Shown: one piece after another, positions 8,292 to 16,776 of the stretch
How the letters are laid out: the number at the start of each line of letters is the position of its first letter
Numbering within the stretch: position 1 is the first letter of the stretch
Source: Streptomyces cinnamoneus
GTDB lineage: Bacteria > Actinomycetota > Actinomycetes > Streptomycetales > Streptomycetaceae
NCBI RefSeq assembly: GCF_002939475.1
Contig: NZ_PKFQ01000001.1
Coordinates: 1,674,001-1,738,000, forward strand
Length of the DNA: 64,000 bases
Direction of reading: 5' to 3'
Notes under the pieces: model-generated
What the model was told of the DNA's origin: nothing
The model's input: the letters and a program-made list of their open reading frames with translations, nothing else
Database searches by the model: none
Translations under genes and position numbers: made by a program

Positions 8292-9730
8292 GTACGCGCC
8301 TCCCCCGTCTCGTCATCGCCGCGCCGGCGTCCGGCAGCGGCAAGACCACCGTGGCCACGGGCCTGATGCGGGCCTTCGCGGACGCGGGCCTCGCGGTGTC
8401 GCCGCACAAGGTGGGCCCGGACTACATCGATCCGGGCTACCACGCGCTGGCGACCGGGCGGCCGGGCCGCAACCTGGACTCCTTCCTGTGCGGCCCGGAA
8501 CGGATCGCCCCGTTGTTCCTGCACGGGGCGGCGGGCTGCGACCTGGCGATCGTCGAGGGCGTCATGGGCCTGTACGACGGGGCGGCCGGGCAGGGCGAGC
8601 TGGCGTCGACGGCGCACGTGGCGAAGCTGCTGCGGGCGCCGGTCGTGCTGGTCGTCGACGCGTCGTCGCAGTCGCGGTCGGTGGCGGCGCTGGTGCACGG
8701 CTTCGCCTCCTGGGACCCGGAGGTGCGGGTCGCGGGGGTCATCCTCAACAAGGTCGGCTCCGACCGCCACGAGGCGCTGCTGCGGGAGGCGCTGGACGAG
8801 TCGGGGGTGACGGTGCTGGGCGCGGTGCGGCGGGCGGAGCCCGTGCACACGCCGTCCCGGCACCTGGGCCTGGTGCCCGTCGCCGAGCGGCGGGCCGAGG
8901 CGGTCGACGCGGTGGCGGAGTTCGCGGCCCGCGTGCGGGAAGGCTGCGACCTGGAGAGGCTCCTGGCCCTGGCCCGTTCGGCACCGCCGGTGACCGGAGA
9001 GGCGTGGAGCGCCCGCGGCGAGCCTCTCCCCCACCCTGTCCCCTCCCCGAACCGGGGCTCCGCCCCGGACCCCGCTTCTCAGACGCCGGAGAGGCCGGAC
9101 GAGGGGGCGGACCCGAACAGGGGTCGCCCCGTGATCGCCGTGGCCGGCGGCCCGGCGTTCACCTTCTCGTACGCCGAGCACGCCGAGCTGCTGCGGGCCG
9201 CCGGCGCGGAGGTCGTCACGTTCGACCCCCTGCGCGACGAGGCCCTGCCGGAACGCACGGCCGGCCTCGTCATCGGCGGCGGCTTTCCCGAGGTGTACGC
9301 CCCGGAGCTCTCCGCCAACGAGCCGCTCCGCAAGGCCGTGGCGGAACTCGCCTTCGCCGGCACGCCGGTCGCCGCCGAGTGCGCGGGCCTGCTCTACCTC
9401 TCCCGCGCCCTCGACGGGAAGCCGATGTGCGGCGTCCTGCCGGCGGACGCCCGCATGTCGGAGCGGCTGACGCTCGGTTACCGCGAGGCGGTGGCGATCG
9501 CGGACAATCCGCTCGCCGCCGCGGGCACCCGCGTCCGCGGGCACGAGTTCCACCGCACGGTCGTCGAGCCGGCCGCCGGGGCCGTCCCGGCCTGGGGGAT
9601 CACGCGTCCGGCGCGCCGTGTGGAGGGCTTCGCGCAGGGCGGCGTGCACGCCTCGTACCTCCATGTCCACTGGGCGGGGGCCCCCGGCACGGCGGAGCGG
9701 TTCGTGGCCGCGGCGGCGGACGCGCGGTGA
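8288..9730 (+). CDS. cobB: cobyrinic acid a,c-diamide synthase with an in-frame repeat in the linker
   Basis: A 480-residue glutamine-dependent enzyme that amidates carboxylates a and c of (hydrogeno)cobyrinate. The N-terminal ATPase domain begins IAAPASGSGKTTVATGL (residues 10-26) and has KVGPDYIDPGYH. The C-terminal glutamine amidotransferase domain starts near 280 (VIAVAGGPAFTFSYAEH) with the nucleophile in VAAECAGLLYLS and the HVHWAG end motif. Between the domains, roughly residues 246-275, the protein reads a Pro-rich segment (PLPHPVPSPNRGSAPDP) encoded by a palindromic intergenic-type repeat. GTG 8288 is preferred because it overlaps the cobO stop; GTG 8285 is adjacent and in frame. Confidence 0.95.
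   Translation: MSTRLPRLVIAAPASGSGKTTVATGLMRAFADAGLAVSPHKVGPDYIDPGYHALATGRPGRNLDSFLCGPERIAPLFLHGAAGCDLAIVEGVMGLYDGAAGQGELASTAHVAKLLRAPVVLVVDASSQSRSVAALVHGFASWDPEVRVAGVILNKVGSDRHEALLREALDESGVTVLGAVRRAEPVHTPSRHLGLVPVAERRAEAVDAVAEFAARVREGCDLERLLALARSAPPVTGEAWSARGEPLPHPVPSPNRGSAPDPASQTPERPDEGADPNRGRPVIAVAGGPAFTFSYAEHAELLRAAGAEVVTFDPLRDEALPERTAGLVIGGGFPEVYAPELSANEPLRKAVAELAFAGTPVAAECAGLLYLSRALDGKPMCGVLPADARMSERLTLGYREAVAIADNPLAAAGTRVRGHEFHRTVVEPAAGAVPAWGITRPARRVEGFAQGGVHASYLHVHWAGAPGTAERFVAAAADAR
9023..9094. repeat. REP-like palindromic element inserted in frame inside cobB
   Basis: Outer inverted arms CCTCTCC (9023-9029) and GGAGAGG (9088-9094) enclose a perfect inner hairpin, CCGGGGC (9052-9058) with GCCCCGG (9062-9068) and a 3-nt loop, followed by CCCCGCTTCTCAGACGCCGG. 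Elements of this form are familiar as scattered intergenic repeats in Streptomyces genomes (recalled, not searched). Here the whole element is an open part of the cobB frame and lies precisely between the two catalytic domains. Confidence 0.75.
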
Positions 9731-10104
9731 ACGCCGTGCTCTACGTCGGCGTCGGCGCGTGCCGCGACGTGGCCGCCGCCGAGGTGCTCGCGCTCGTCGA
9801 GCACGCCCTGGCGGAGGCCGGCGGCGGCGCGGTCGCCGCCCTGGCCACCGTCGACGTCCGTGCCGACGAGCCCGGCATGCTGGCGGCGGCCGCGCGGCTC
9901 GGCGTGCCCCTCACCGCCTACGCCCCCGGCGTCCTCGCCGCGCAACCGGTTCCGCACCCCTCGGAGGCGGCCCGCAGGGCCCTGGGCACGCCGGGCGTCG
10001 CCGAGGCGGCCGCGCTGCTGGCGGCGGGACCGGGGGCGGTGCTCGCCGTGCCGAAGCGGAAGTCCGCGCACGTCACCGCCGCGGTGGCGTGCCGCCCCGC
10101 GTGA
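9727..10104 (+). CDS. cobE: cobalamin biosynthesis protein CobE (CbiG C-terminal-like)
   Basis: A 125-residue protein beginning VNAVLYVGVGACRDVAAAEV, with the conserved pattern LATVDVRADEPGMLAAAARLGVPL and a C-terminal PKRKSAHVTAAVA, all typical of the CobE/CbiG C-terminal domain. In aerobic B12 synthesis CobE is needed early in the corrin ring pathway, although its chemistry is poorly defined; CbiG opens the ring delta-lactone. The GTG at 9727 overlaps the cobB stop (GTGA), so it is translationally coupled to cobB. Confidence 0.88.
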   Translation: MNAVLYVGVGACRDVAAAEVLALVEHALAEAGGGAVAALATVDVRADEPGMLAAAARLGVPLTAYAPGVLAAQPVPHPSEAARRALGTPGVAEAAALLAAGPGAVLAVPKRKSAHVTAAVACRPA

Positions 10105-10138
10105 ACGGCCCGGCCGCGCCCTCAGTACCGTCTATCGC

Positions 10139-11191
10139 ATGCACGAATCGACCGAGCCCGACCTGCGGCACCACGGAGACGCCGAAGTACGCGGCATGGG
10201 CACGGAATTGACGGACCTCGCCGTCAACGTGCGCTCCGGCACGCCCCCCGAGTGGCTGCGGGAGCGCATAGCCGGCTCGCTGGACTCGCTCGCCGCCTAC
10301 CCGGACGGCCGGGCGGCACGGCGGGCCGTCGCCGAGCGGCACGGGCTGCCGGAGGAGCGGGTGCTGCTGACATCGGGGGCGGCGGAGGCGTTCGTCCTGA
10401 TCGCGCGGGCGCTGCCGGCCCGCCGGGCCGTGGTCGTGCACCCCCAGTTCACCGAGCCGGAGGCGGCGCTGCGCGACGCCGGGCACGCGGTGGAACGGGT
10501 GCTGCTGGACGCGGAGGACGGTTTCCGGTTCGATCCGCGCGCGGTGCCCGGGGACGCGGACCTGGTGGTCGTGGGCAACCCGACCAATCCGACGTCCGTC
10601 CTGCACCCCGCCACCACCCTGGCCCGGCTCGCCCGCCCCGGCCGGACGCTGGTGGTGGACGAGGCGTTCATGGACGCGGTGCCGGGCGAGCGGGAGTCGC
10701 TGGCCGCCCGCACGGACCTGCCGGGGCTGGTCGTGCTGCGCAGCCTCACCAAGACCTGGGGGCTGGCGGGACTGCGCGTCGGCTACGTCCTGGCCTCGCC
10801 CGGCACGGTGGCCCGGCTGGAGCGGGCCCAGCCGCTGTGGCCGGTGTCCTCGCCGGCCCTGGTGGCGGCGGAGGCGTGCAGCGCTCCCCCGGCGCTCGCC
10901 GAGGCGGAGCGGGCGGCGCACGAGACGGCCGCCGACCGCTCCCACCTCCAGGCGCGGCTCGCGGAGTTCCCCCAGGTGACGGTGTGCGGGCCGGCGGCCG
11001 GGCCGTTCCTCCTGGTGCGGCTGCCGGGGGCGGCAGCCGTACGGTCCCGGCTGCGCGGCCTCGGCTTCGCGGTGCGCCGGGGCGACACTTTCCCGGGCCT
11101 GGGCCCGGACTACCTGCGCCTGGCGGTGCGGGACCGCGCCACGACGGACCGCTTCGCCGACGCCTTGGCCAAGGCCCTCACGGAGGACTGA
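10139..11191 (+). CDS. cobC: PLP-dependent aminotransferase-fold protein CobC (threonine-phosphate-decarboxylase-like)
   Basis: A 350-residue fold-type I PLP enzyme related to histidinol-phosphate aminotransferase and to actinobacterial CobC (Rv2231c-like), thought to supply the (R)-1-amino-2-propanol phosphate arm of cobalamin. Visible motifs are TSGAAEAFVLIARAL, VVVGNPTNPTSV, VVDEAFMDAVPGE and the PLP-lysine region RSLTKTWGLAGLRVGY. It follows cobE by 34 bp. ATG 10139 is the first start after the cobE stop; an ATG at about 10196 is a possible alternative. Substrate is inferred from the cluster; a histidinol-phosphate role is less likely in this context. Confidence 0.88.
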   Translation: MHESTEPDLRHHGDAEVRGMGTELTDLAVNVRSGTPPEWLRERIAGSLDSLAAYPDGRAARRAVAERHGLPEERVLLTSGAAEAFVLIARALPARRAVVVHPQFTEPEAALRDAGHAVERVLLDAEDGFRFDPRAVPGDADLVVVGNPTNPTSVLHPATTLARLARPGRTLVVDEAFMDAVPGERESLAARTDLPGLVVLRSLTKTWGLAGLRVGYVLASPGTVARLERAQPLWPVSSPALVAAEACSAPPALAEAERAAHETAADRSHLQARLAEFPQVTVCGPAAGPFLLVRLPGAAAVRSRLRGLGFAVRRGDTFPGLGPDYLRLAVRDRATTDRFADALAKALTED

Positions 11192-11363
11192 GCGGGCCGG
11201 CCGCGGCTCAGGCGACGGCGCGGGCCCGCCCCCACGGGCGCCTCACCCGGACCGGCCGCCGGTCCGCCCCGGCCGGGCGCCCTCATGAGCCGGGCAGGCC
11301 GGGCCCCGTACACCACCGCCGGCCGGTGGCCCCGACCGTCCCCGGCCCCCGGCGCGCCCCCCG

Positions 11364-12356
11364 TCAGCCCTCGTCGCGGGCCGACCTGCGGCGGCGGGCG
11401 GCGACGAGGGCGCCGGCGCCGCCGACGACGAGCAGTCCGGCGGCCGCCGCGAGGTAGGGCGTGGCGGAGCCGCCGCCGGTCTCGGCGAGCCCGCCGCCGG
11501 TGGGACGGGCGGCCGTGCGCGGCGCGGTCTGTGCCTTCACGTCCGTCGCCTTGTCCGGTGCGCCCTTCGCGTCCGTCGCCTTTCCGTCCGTGCCCGAGGC
11601 GCCCTGGCCCTTGGCGGGGTTGCCCGGGCCGGCCGGGGTCCCGCAGGTGGCCTCCGCGAGCGTCACCCGGCCCCTGACCTTGGCGACGCCCAGGCCCAGG
11701 GGGTCGACGGCGACGTCGAGGGCGAGCGCCGTGGCCGCCGCCGTCCGGGAGATCGTGGCGGTCTTCGACAGGTCCAGGCGGACCGCGCCGACGCCAGGCA
11801 CGTCGACCTTGGTCGGGCCGGCAGTGGTGAGCGTGACCTTCTTGCCGAGGACCGAGACGCTGCCGAGCAGGTTCGACGTCGCCTCCGGTTTCCTCCCGGC
11901 CTCGCACACGGCCTCCGAGATGACCTGCTGCACCTCGATCAGGGACAGCAGGGGCAGGCCCGGGACGTGGACCCGGGCATGGACGAGGTTGGCATACCCC
12001 TTGGCCGTCCGCCCGTCGGCGGTGGCGCGGGCGGTGGCGGTGTCCGCGCGCAGGACGCTGACGGGCTTGCCGTTCTCCACGCCGTCGAGGGTGACGGCGA
12101 GCGCGGTCCGGTCGGCGCTCGCGGGCGCCCGTACGTCGTCGACGGAGGCGTTGACCGGCAGGTGGGCGGTTCCGCCGAGCAGGGAGAGGTCGAGTCCGGT
12201 GCGCAGGACGGCCGCGCCGGCCGCGCCGCCGCCGGCGCTGTCGGTGGCGTGCGCGGGCGTGGCGCCGAGGGCGAGGGCGGTGGCGGTGGCCGTCGCGGCC
12301 ATCGCCGTGATCCGGCGTGCGGGCATGCCGAAGGAAGAGCCGGTGGTGCTGAACAC
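11364..12356 (-). CDS. secreted LAETG cell-wall-anchored protein (SCO1860-like)
   Basis: About 330 residues. A signal peptide, arginine pair then a long alanine helix ending GATPAHA, precedes a mature region of about 190 residues rich in beta-type sequence, including ISEAVCEAGRKPEATSNLLGS and a second cysteine in EATCGTPAGPGNPAK. A low-complexity Lys/Ala/Thr stretch then leads to the sortase signal LAETGGGSATPY, a hydrophobic helix and a basic tail RRRRSARDEG. This architecture means export by Sec and covalent attachment to peptidoglycan by a class E sortase. The GTG at 12356 follows a G-rich tract; an ATG at 12326 is the alternative. The function of the domain is unknown. Confidence 0.85.
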   Translation of the reverse strand: MFSTTGSSFGMPARRITAMAATATATALALGATPAHATDSAGGGAAGAAVLRTGLDLSLLGGTAHLPVNASVDDVRAPASADRTALAVTLDGVENGKPVSVLRADTATARATADGRTAKGYANLVHARVHVPGLPLLSLIEVQQVISEAVCEAGRKPEATSNLLGSVSVLGKKVTLTTAGPTKVDVPGVGAVRLDLSKTATISRTAAATALALDVAVDPLGLGVAKVRGRVTLAEATCGTPAGPGNPAKGQGASGTDGKATDAKGAPDKATDVKAQTAPRTAARPTGGGLAETGGGSATPYLAAAAGLLVVGGAGALVAARRRRSARDEG

Positions 12357-12452
12357 GTGTGTGGAACCCCCACGGGAAAAAGGAGCCGCCGGCGCGCCAA
12401 TGGGGGACATCGCGCGCCGACGGCATCGACCCCGCAATGTTCGATCACGTGA

Positions 12453-12487
12453 GGGTGAACGGACAGACGGCCAGGGGGAGTTCACCC
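12453..12487. promoter_or_regulatory. 8-bp perfect inverted repeat between divergent genes
   Basis: GGGTGAAC (12453-12460) and GTTCACCC (12480-12487) form a perfect inverted repeat with a 19-nt spacer between the LAETG protein gene and the downstream membrane protein gene. Each arm looks like a single PhoP half-unit (GTTCACC), but no adjacent direct repeat is present, so this is not a canonical PHO box. The surrounding 217-bp interval contains no gene. Confidence 0.35.
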
Positions 12488-12574
12488 CAAAGGATGGGTT
12501 TCGCCTAGGCGTTCGATTCATGCGTCACGGGGGCGGTTTTCCGTCACATCGACAGGCGGAGGATCATCAGTGGC

Positions 12575-13177
12575 GTGAAAGCAGCGATAACGCCTCACCA
12601 GGCGTGGACGTGGTCGATGACCAAGGTCGCGGCGGCGGGCGTCGTCGCCGAAGCGGCGCTCGCGCTCACCGTCCTGTTCCTGTGGGCGATGGCGCATCCG
12701 GAGCCCCAGCCCGAGGGGGACCCCGGTCCGGACAGCCCCGCTCTGGCGATCTTCGTCCTGCCGGTCCTGCTGCCGCTCGTGACGGCCGCGGCCCTGGCCT
12801 TCGTCTCCGCGTTCGTCCTGCCCACCACCCTGCTGGCGCGGCGGGCGGGCTCGTGGTGGGGCGGCGCGGGGGCCTGGTGGTGGGTGCCGGCCGCGGCCAC
12901 CGCGGTGGCGGCCGTCGCGGTCGCCGCGGTGGGGACGGGGACCGGGCTGACGCGCGGGGACGCGGCGGCGCCGGCGGTCTATCTGTGGTGGTGGCTCGGG
13001 CTGACCGTGGCGACCGTCCCCGCCGCGCTGCTGGCACGGCTGTCGAACCTCCGGGACACGACGGGCCGGACGCCGCTGCGCGGACGCGCCGTCATGGGCT
13101 GGGGCTGTGGAGGGGCCGTGGGACTCGTCCTGGGCGTGGTGGCGGTCGTCGGCGCGCTCGACGCCCTCGTCGGCTGA
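12575..13177 (+). CDS. hypothetical four-helix membrane protein
   Basis: A 200-residue protein starting at a GTG behind GGCGGAGGA. Hydrophobic segments occur at about residues 15-38, 55-80, 92-112 and 130-150, with another near the C-terminus (VMGWGCGGAVGLVLGVVAVVGAL). The loop between the first two is acidic and proline-rich (HPEPQPEGDPGPDSP), presumably extracytoplasmic. No conserved domain was recognised and no partner is evident from the neighbours. It converges on the amidohydrolase gene with a 10-bp gap. Confidence 0.8.
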   Translation: MKAAITPHQAWTWSMTKVAAAGVVAEAALALTVLFLWAMAHPEPQPEGDPGPDSPALAIFVLPVLLPLVTAAALAFVSAFVLPTTLLARRAGSWWGGAGAWWWVPAAATAVAAVAVAAVGTGTGLTRGDAAAPAVYLWWWLGLTVATVPAALLARLSNLRDTTGRTPLRGRAVMGWGCGGAVGLVLGVVAVVGALDALVG

Positions 13178-13187
13178 CGGCCGCCCC

Positions 13188-14309
13188 TCACGCCACCACG
13201 CGCCCCCGCAGCACCACCCGGCGCGGCGCGCCCAGCACCCGGACGTCGGCGCGCGGATCGGCGTCGTAGACCACCAGGTCCGCGGGGGCGCCCTCCTCCA
13301 GGCCCGGCCGGCCCAGCCACTCCCGGGCCCCCCACGCCGTCGCGGCGAGGGCCGCCGAGGCCGGGACGCCCGCCGTGACCAGCTCGGCGACCTCCTGGGC
13401 GACCAGGCCGTGCGGCAGCGAACCGCCCGCGTCCGTCCCGACGTAGACCGGGACGCCGGCGTCGTAGGCGGCGCCCACCGTCTCGTACCGCCGCGCGTGC
13501 AGGCGGCGCATGTGGTCGGCCCAGCGCGGGAACTTGGCCTCGCCGCCCGCCGCGAGCCGCGGGAAGGTCGCGATGTTGACCAGGGTCGGCACGATCGCCA
13601 CGCCCCGCTCGGCGAACAGCGGAATCGTCTCCTCGGTCAGTCCGGTGGCGTGCTCGACGCAGTCGATGCCCGCCTCCACCAGCGGCGCGAGCGTCTCCTC
13701 GGCGAAGCAGTGCGCGGTGACGCGGGCGCCCAGCCGGTGCGCCTCGGCGATGGCGGCCTCGACCTCGCCGCGCGGCCAGCAGACGCCCAGGTCGCCGGTC
13801 TCCCGGTCGATCCAGTCGCCCACGAGCTTGACCCAGCCGTCGCCGCGCCGGGCCTCGCGCGCGACGTACGCCACCAGGTCCTCGGGCTCGATCTCGTGCG
13901 CGTAGTTGCGGATGTAGCGGCGGGTCCGGGCGATGTGGCGGCCCGCGCGGATGATGCGCGGCAGGTCCTCGCGGTCGTCGATCCAGCGGGTGTCGGAGGG
14001 GGACCCGGCGTCGCGCAGGAGCAGCGCGCCGGCGCCGCGTTCGGTCAGCGCCTGCTTCTCGGTGGTCGACTCGTCGACGGCGCCGTGCGCGTCGAGCCCG
14101 ACGTGGCAGTGGGCGTCCACCAGGCCGGGCAGCACCCAGCCCTCGACGGTGGTGACGTCCCGCGCCCCCGCCGGCCGGTCGAAGGTGATCCGCCCACCGA
14201 CCACCCACAGCTCGTCGCGCACCCCGCTCAGCGGGTCCGGTCCGACGAGTATCCGTCCCTTGATGTGCAGCACCGGCGACGCCGTCGCGCTGTCGTCCTT
14301 GGAGGCCAT
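13188..14309 (-). CDS. amidohydrolase family protein
   Basis: A 373-residue metal-dependent hydrolase of the amidohydrolase superfamily. After an N-terminal beta-sandwich segment, the barrel begins VLPGLVDAHCHVGLD with the HxH metal pair near residues 67-69. Further ligand regions are WVKLVGDW (Lys near 164), ARVTAHCFAEE (His near 197), GIDCVEHATG and the catalytic aspartate in VYVGTDAGGSLPHG. The C-terminal sandwich ends APADLVVYDADPRADVRVL. It resembles imidazolonepropionase- and prolidase-type enzymes, but the substrate cannot be told. It is a monocistron, divergent from the membrane protein gene at 14471. Confidence 0.9.
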   Translation of the reverse strand: MASKDDSATASPVLHIKGRILVGPDPLSGVRDELWVVGGRITFDRPAGARDVTTVEGWVLPGLVDAHCHVGLDAHGAVDESTTEKQALTERGAGALLLRDAGSPSDTRWIDDREDLPRIIRAGRHIARTRRYIRNYAHEIEPEDLVAYVAREARRGDGWVKLVGDWIDRETGDLGVCWPRGEVEAAIAEAHRLGARVTAHCFAEETLAPLVEAGIDCVEHATGLTEETIPLFAERGVAIVPTLVNIATFPRLAAGGEAKFPRWADHMRRLHARRYETVGAAYDAGVPVYVGTDAGGSLPHGLVAQEVAELVTAGVPASAALAATAWGAREWLGRPGLEEGAPADLVVYDADPRADVRVLGAPRRVVLRGRVVA

Positions 14310-14470
14310 GCAGGCACTCTACGAGCCGGACCCCGCCGGACGGCACCCGCGGCGGATCACCGGCCGCCGGGTGGGGGCGGGTGAGGAGGAGGGGCGGCTC
14401 CGCCCTGCGGGGGAGGCGGTTCCCCACCGGGGCCGAGGTGGCCGGCCCCGGGGCGCGGGAGGCTGGCCAC

Positions 14471-15505
14471 ATGAGCCGTACGACACCCACCCCCTCCCCC
14501 GTCGCCGGGGACGACCGCGCCACCGCCCGCCGGACCCTGCGGACCGTCGCCGTCGCCGCCTGCGTGCCCTACCTCTCGCTCAAGGCGGCCTGGATCGCCG
14601 GCAGCCGGGTCGGCATCCCCGAGGGCAGCGTGCTGCTCGCCCACGAAACGACGATGAGGGTGGTGAACGCGGCCACGGTGCTGATGGACGCCTGCGTCGT
14701 CGTCCTGGCGCTGCTGCTGAGCCGGCCGTGGGGCAGGCGCGTGCCGTCGTGGCTGCTCGCCCTGCCGATGTGGGCCGCGGCGGGCCTGCTGACGCCCATC
14801 ATGGCGGGCTTCCCGGCCCAGGTCGTGCTGCGGGTGACGGGCTTCGCGAGCGGTGAACGCACCCCGGGCGAGCGGCCGTTCCTCGACGAGTGGGTCTACT
14901 TCGTGGTCTACCCGGGGTTCATCGTCCAGGGCCTGGCCCTGGGGGCCCTGTTCGTGCTGTACGCCCGCGAGCGGTGGGCACATCTGTGGCGGGGGCTGGC
15001 GGGCGAGCCGGCGGGCCGGCTGCCGGGACGCGGACAGCGGATCGCGGTGGTGGCGGCGGCCCTGCTGGCGGCAATGCCCATCACGGTGCACCTGATGTGG
15101 GCGACCGGCCACCGGTCGGGGCTGTCGGGGGCCCTGGGCCGGCAGTACGACGCCGAGGCCGCCGTGCAGGACGCGGCCTGGGTGCTGTACGCGGGCGCGA
15201 CCGTGGTGGGTGTCGTGCTGCTGCTCGCCCGGCCCGAGCGGCTCCTGCCGCGCTTCGCCCGGGCGTGGGTGCCGGCGCGGACGCCCCTGTGGTTGCCGCT
15301 GCTGCTCGCGGGGGCCGGTTCGGCGGCGGTCGGCTGCTGGGGCGGCTGGCTGCTCCTCGCCTCCGCGGTCGGCGGACAGGGCGGCGACCAGGCGGCGACA
15401 CCGCTGATGCTCGTCACCTACGCTGTCCAGATGATCATCGGATTGCTGGTCCTGGGAGCCGGCGCCCGCTTCTTCTCCGGGCGGGCCGCCGCCCGCACCC
15501 CGTGA
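14471..15505 (+). CDS. polytopic membrane protein coupled to a two-component system
   Basis: A 344-residue protein with about eight membrane segments (for example LRTVAVAACVPYLSLKAAWI, ATVLMDACVVVLALLLS, FVVYPGFIVQGLALGALFVL and YAVQMIIGLLVLGAG). A loop near residues 125-145 carries charged residues (FASGERTPGERPFLDEW). ATG 14471 follows GGGAGG at good spacing. The stop overlaps the GTG of the histidine kinase gene (GTGA), so the two are translated together. No known family was recognised. It may be a sensory partner or a target of the kinase, which is inference from the operon. Confidence 0.85.
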   Translation: MSRTTPTPSPVAGDDRATARRTLRTVAVAACVPYLSLKAAWIAGSRVGIPEGSVLLAHETTMRVVNAATVLMDACVVVLALLLSRPWGRRVPSWLLALPMWAAAGLLTPIMAGFPAQVVLRVTGFASGERTPGERPFLDEWVYFVVYPGFIVQGLALGALFVLYARERWAHLWRGLAGEPAGRLPGRGQRIAVVAAALLAAMPITVHLMWATGHRSGLSGALGRQYDAEAAVQDAAWVLYAGATVVGVVLLLARPERLLPRFARAWVPARTPLWLPLLLAGAGSAAVGCWGGWLLLASAVGGQGGDQAATPLMLVTYAVQMIIGLLVLGAGARFFSGRAAARTP

Positions 15506-16776
15506 CGGGCGCCCTGCGGAGCGCGGCCGTCGCCCTGCTGGGGCACCGGGCGCGGCTGCGCTGGGTGCACCTGCTGCTGGGCGGGGCGCTGTTGATGCCG
15601 TACTACCTGCTGGCGGGCACGGTGGTGTCGATGCTCGGGGAGGAGCGCACGAACGGCATCTTCCCGCTCTCCCTGCTGTGGCAGTTCGTCACCTTCGCCA
15701 TCGCGCTGGTCCCGGCGGCGATCACGGCCCTGCACCCGCTCGTACGGCCCCTGGAGGGCGGGGCGGCGCGGGCGCTGTGCGGGGTGCCACGGAACGCGCT
15801 GGCCACCGGGCCGAGCAGGACCTGGGCGGCGCGGGGACGCACGGCCGCCTGGTACACCCTGCACCTGCTGACGGGCGGCGTCGTCAGCGGGATGTCGCTG
15901 GCGGCGCCGCCCTTCGCGGTGCTGCTGATCCTCCTGCCGGTCACCGGCGCCCCCGGCGGCTCCGACGCGCCGTACGCGCTCGGACGCCTGGGCCCGTGGA
16001 CGATGGCGGCCCCCGTGGCCGGGCTCGCCCTGCTGGGCCTGGTCTTCGGCACGTCCTGGGCGGCTGGGGAGGTGCTGGCGCGCTGCGCGCCCGTCCTGCT
16101 GGGGCCCACGGCCGCCGACCGGCTGGCGGCCGCCGAGCAGCACGCCCTGCGCCTGGCCCTGCGCAACCGTCTCGCGCGCGAGCTGCACGACTCGGTCGGC
16201 CACGCGCTCAGCGCCGTGACGCTCCAGGCGAGCGCCGCCCGCCGGCTCCTCGACGCGGACCCGGAGTTCGCCCGGCAGGCGCTGGCCGCGATCGAGGAGA
16301 CGACCCGCGAGGCGGTCGGCGAACTCGACACCGTCCTGGGGCTGCTGCGCGAGGAGGGGTCCGCCGCCACCGCTCCCGCGCCGACCCTCGCCGGCCTGGA
16401 CGCCCTGCTGGACCGCACGCGGGCGGCGGGCTGCACGGTCACGCTCACCGCGCCCGCCTCCCTGGAGCGGGTGCCCCCGGTCGTCTCCCGCGAGGCGTAC
16501 CGGATCGTTCAGGAAGGGCTCGGCAACGCCCTGCGCCACGCGGGACAGGTCCCCGTGCGCCTGCGGATCGCCCTGCTCGACGACGACTTGGAGGTCGCCT
16601 TGGAGAATCCGTTGAGCCCCGGTGCCGTGCCCGCGCACCGCCCGTCCGGCGGAGGCCGCGGGCTGCCCGGCATAGCCGAGCGGGCCCGGCTGCTGCGCGG
16701 CACCGCCACCGCGGGCGCGTACGAGGGCGTGTGGCGGCTGACCGTGCGGCTGCCGCTCGCGGGCGGCGCCCGGTGA
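15502..16776 (+). CDS. sensor histidine kinase (HisKA_3, NarX/DesK type)
   Basis: A 424-residue membrane kinase. Four or more hydrophobic segments fill the first ~200 residues (LLGGALLMPYYLLAG, FVTFAIALVPAAITAL, PPFAVLLILLPV, AAPVAGLALLGLVFG). The dimerisation/phosphoacceptor helix contains LARELHDSVGHALSAVTL (His near 233), followed by the ATP-binding region with the N-box EAYRIVQEGLGNALRHAG and a glycine box GGGRGLPGIAERARLL. The GTG start overlaps the upstream membrane gene and the stop overlaps the response regulator. The signal is unknown. Confidence 0.93.
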   Translation: MTGALRSAAVALLGHRARLRWVHLLLGGALLMPYYLLAGTVVSMLGEERTNGIFPLSLLWQFVTFAIALVPAAITALHPLVRPLEGGAARALCGVPRNALATGPSRTWAARGRTAAWYTLHLLTGGVVSGMSLAAPPFAVLLILLPVTGAPGGSDAPYALGRLGPWTMAAPVAGLALLGLVFGTSWAAGEVLARCAPVLLGPTAADRLAAAEQHALRLALRNRLARELHDSVGHALSAVTLQASAARRLLDADPEFARQALAAIEETTREAVGELDTVLGLLREEGSAATAPAPTLAGLDALLDRTRAAGCTVTLTAPASLERVPPVVSREAYRIVQEGLGNALRHAGQVPVRLRIALLDDDLEVALENPLSPGAVPAHRPSGGGRGLPGIAERARLLRGTATAGAYEGVWRLTVRLPLAGGAR

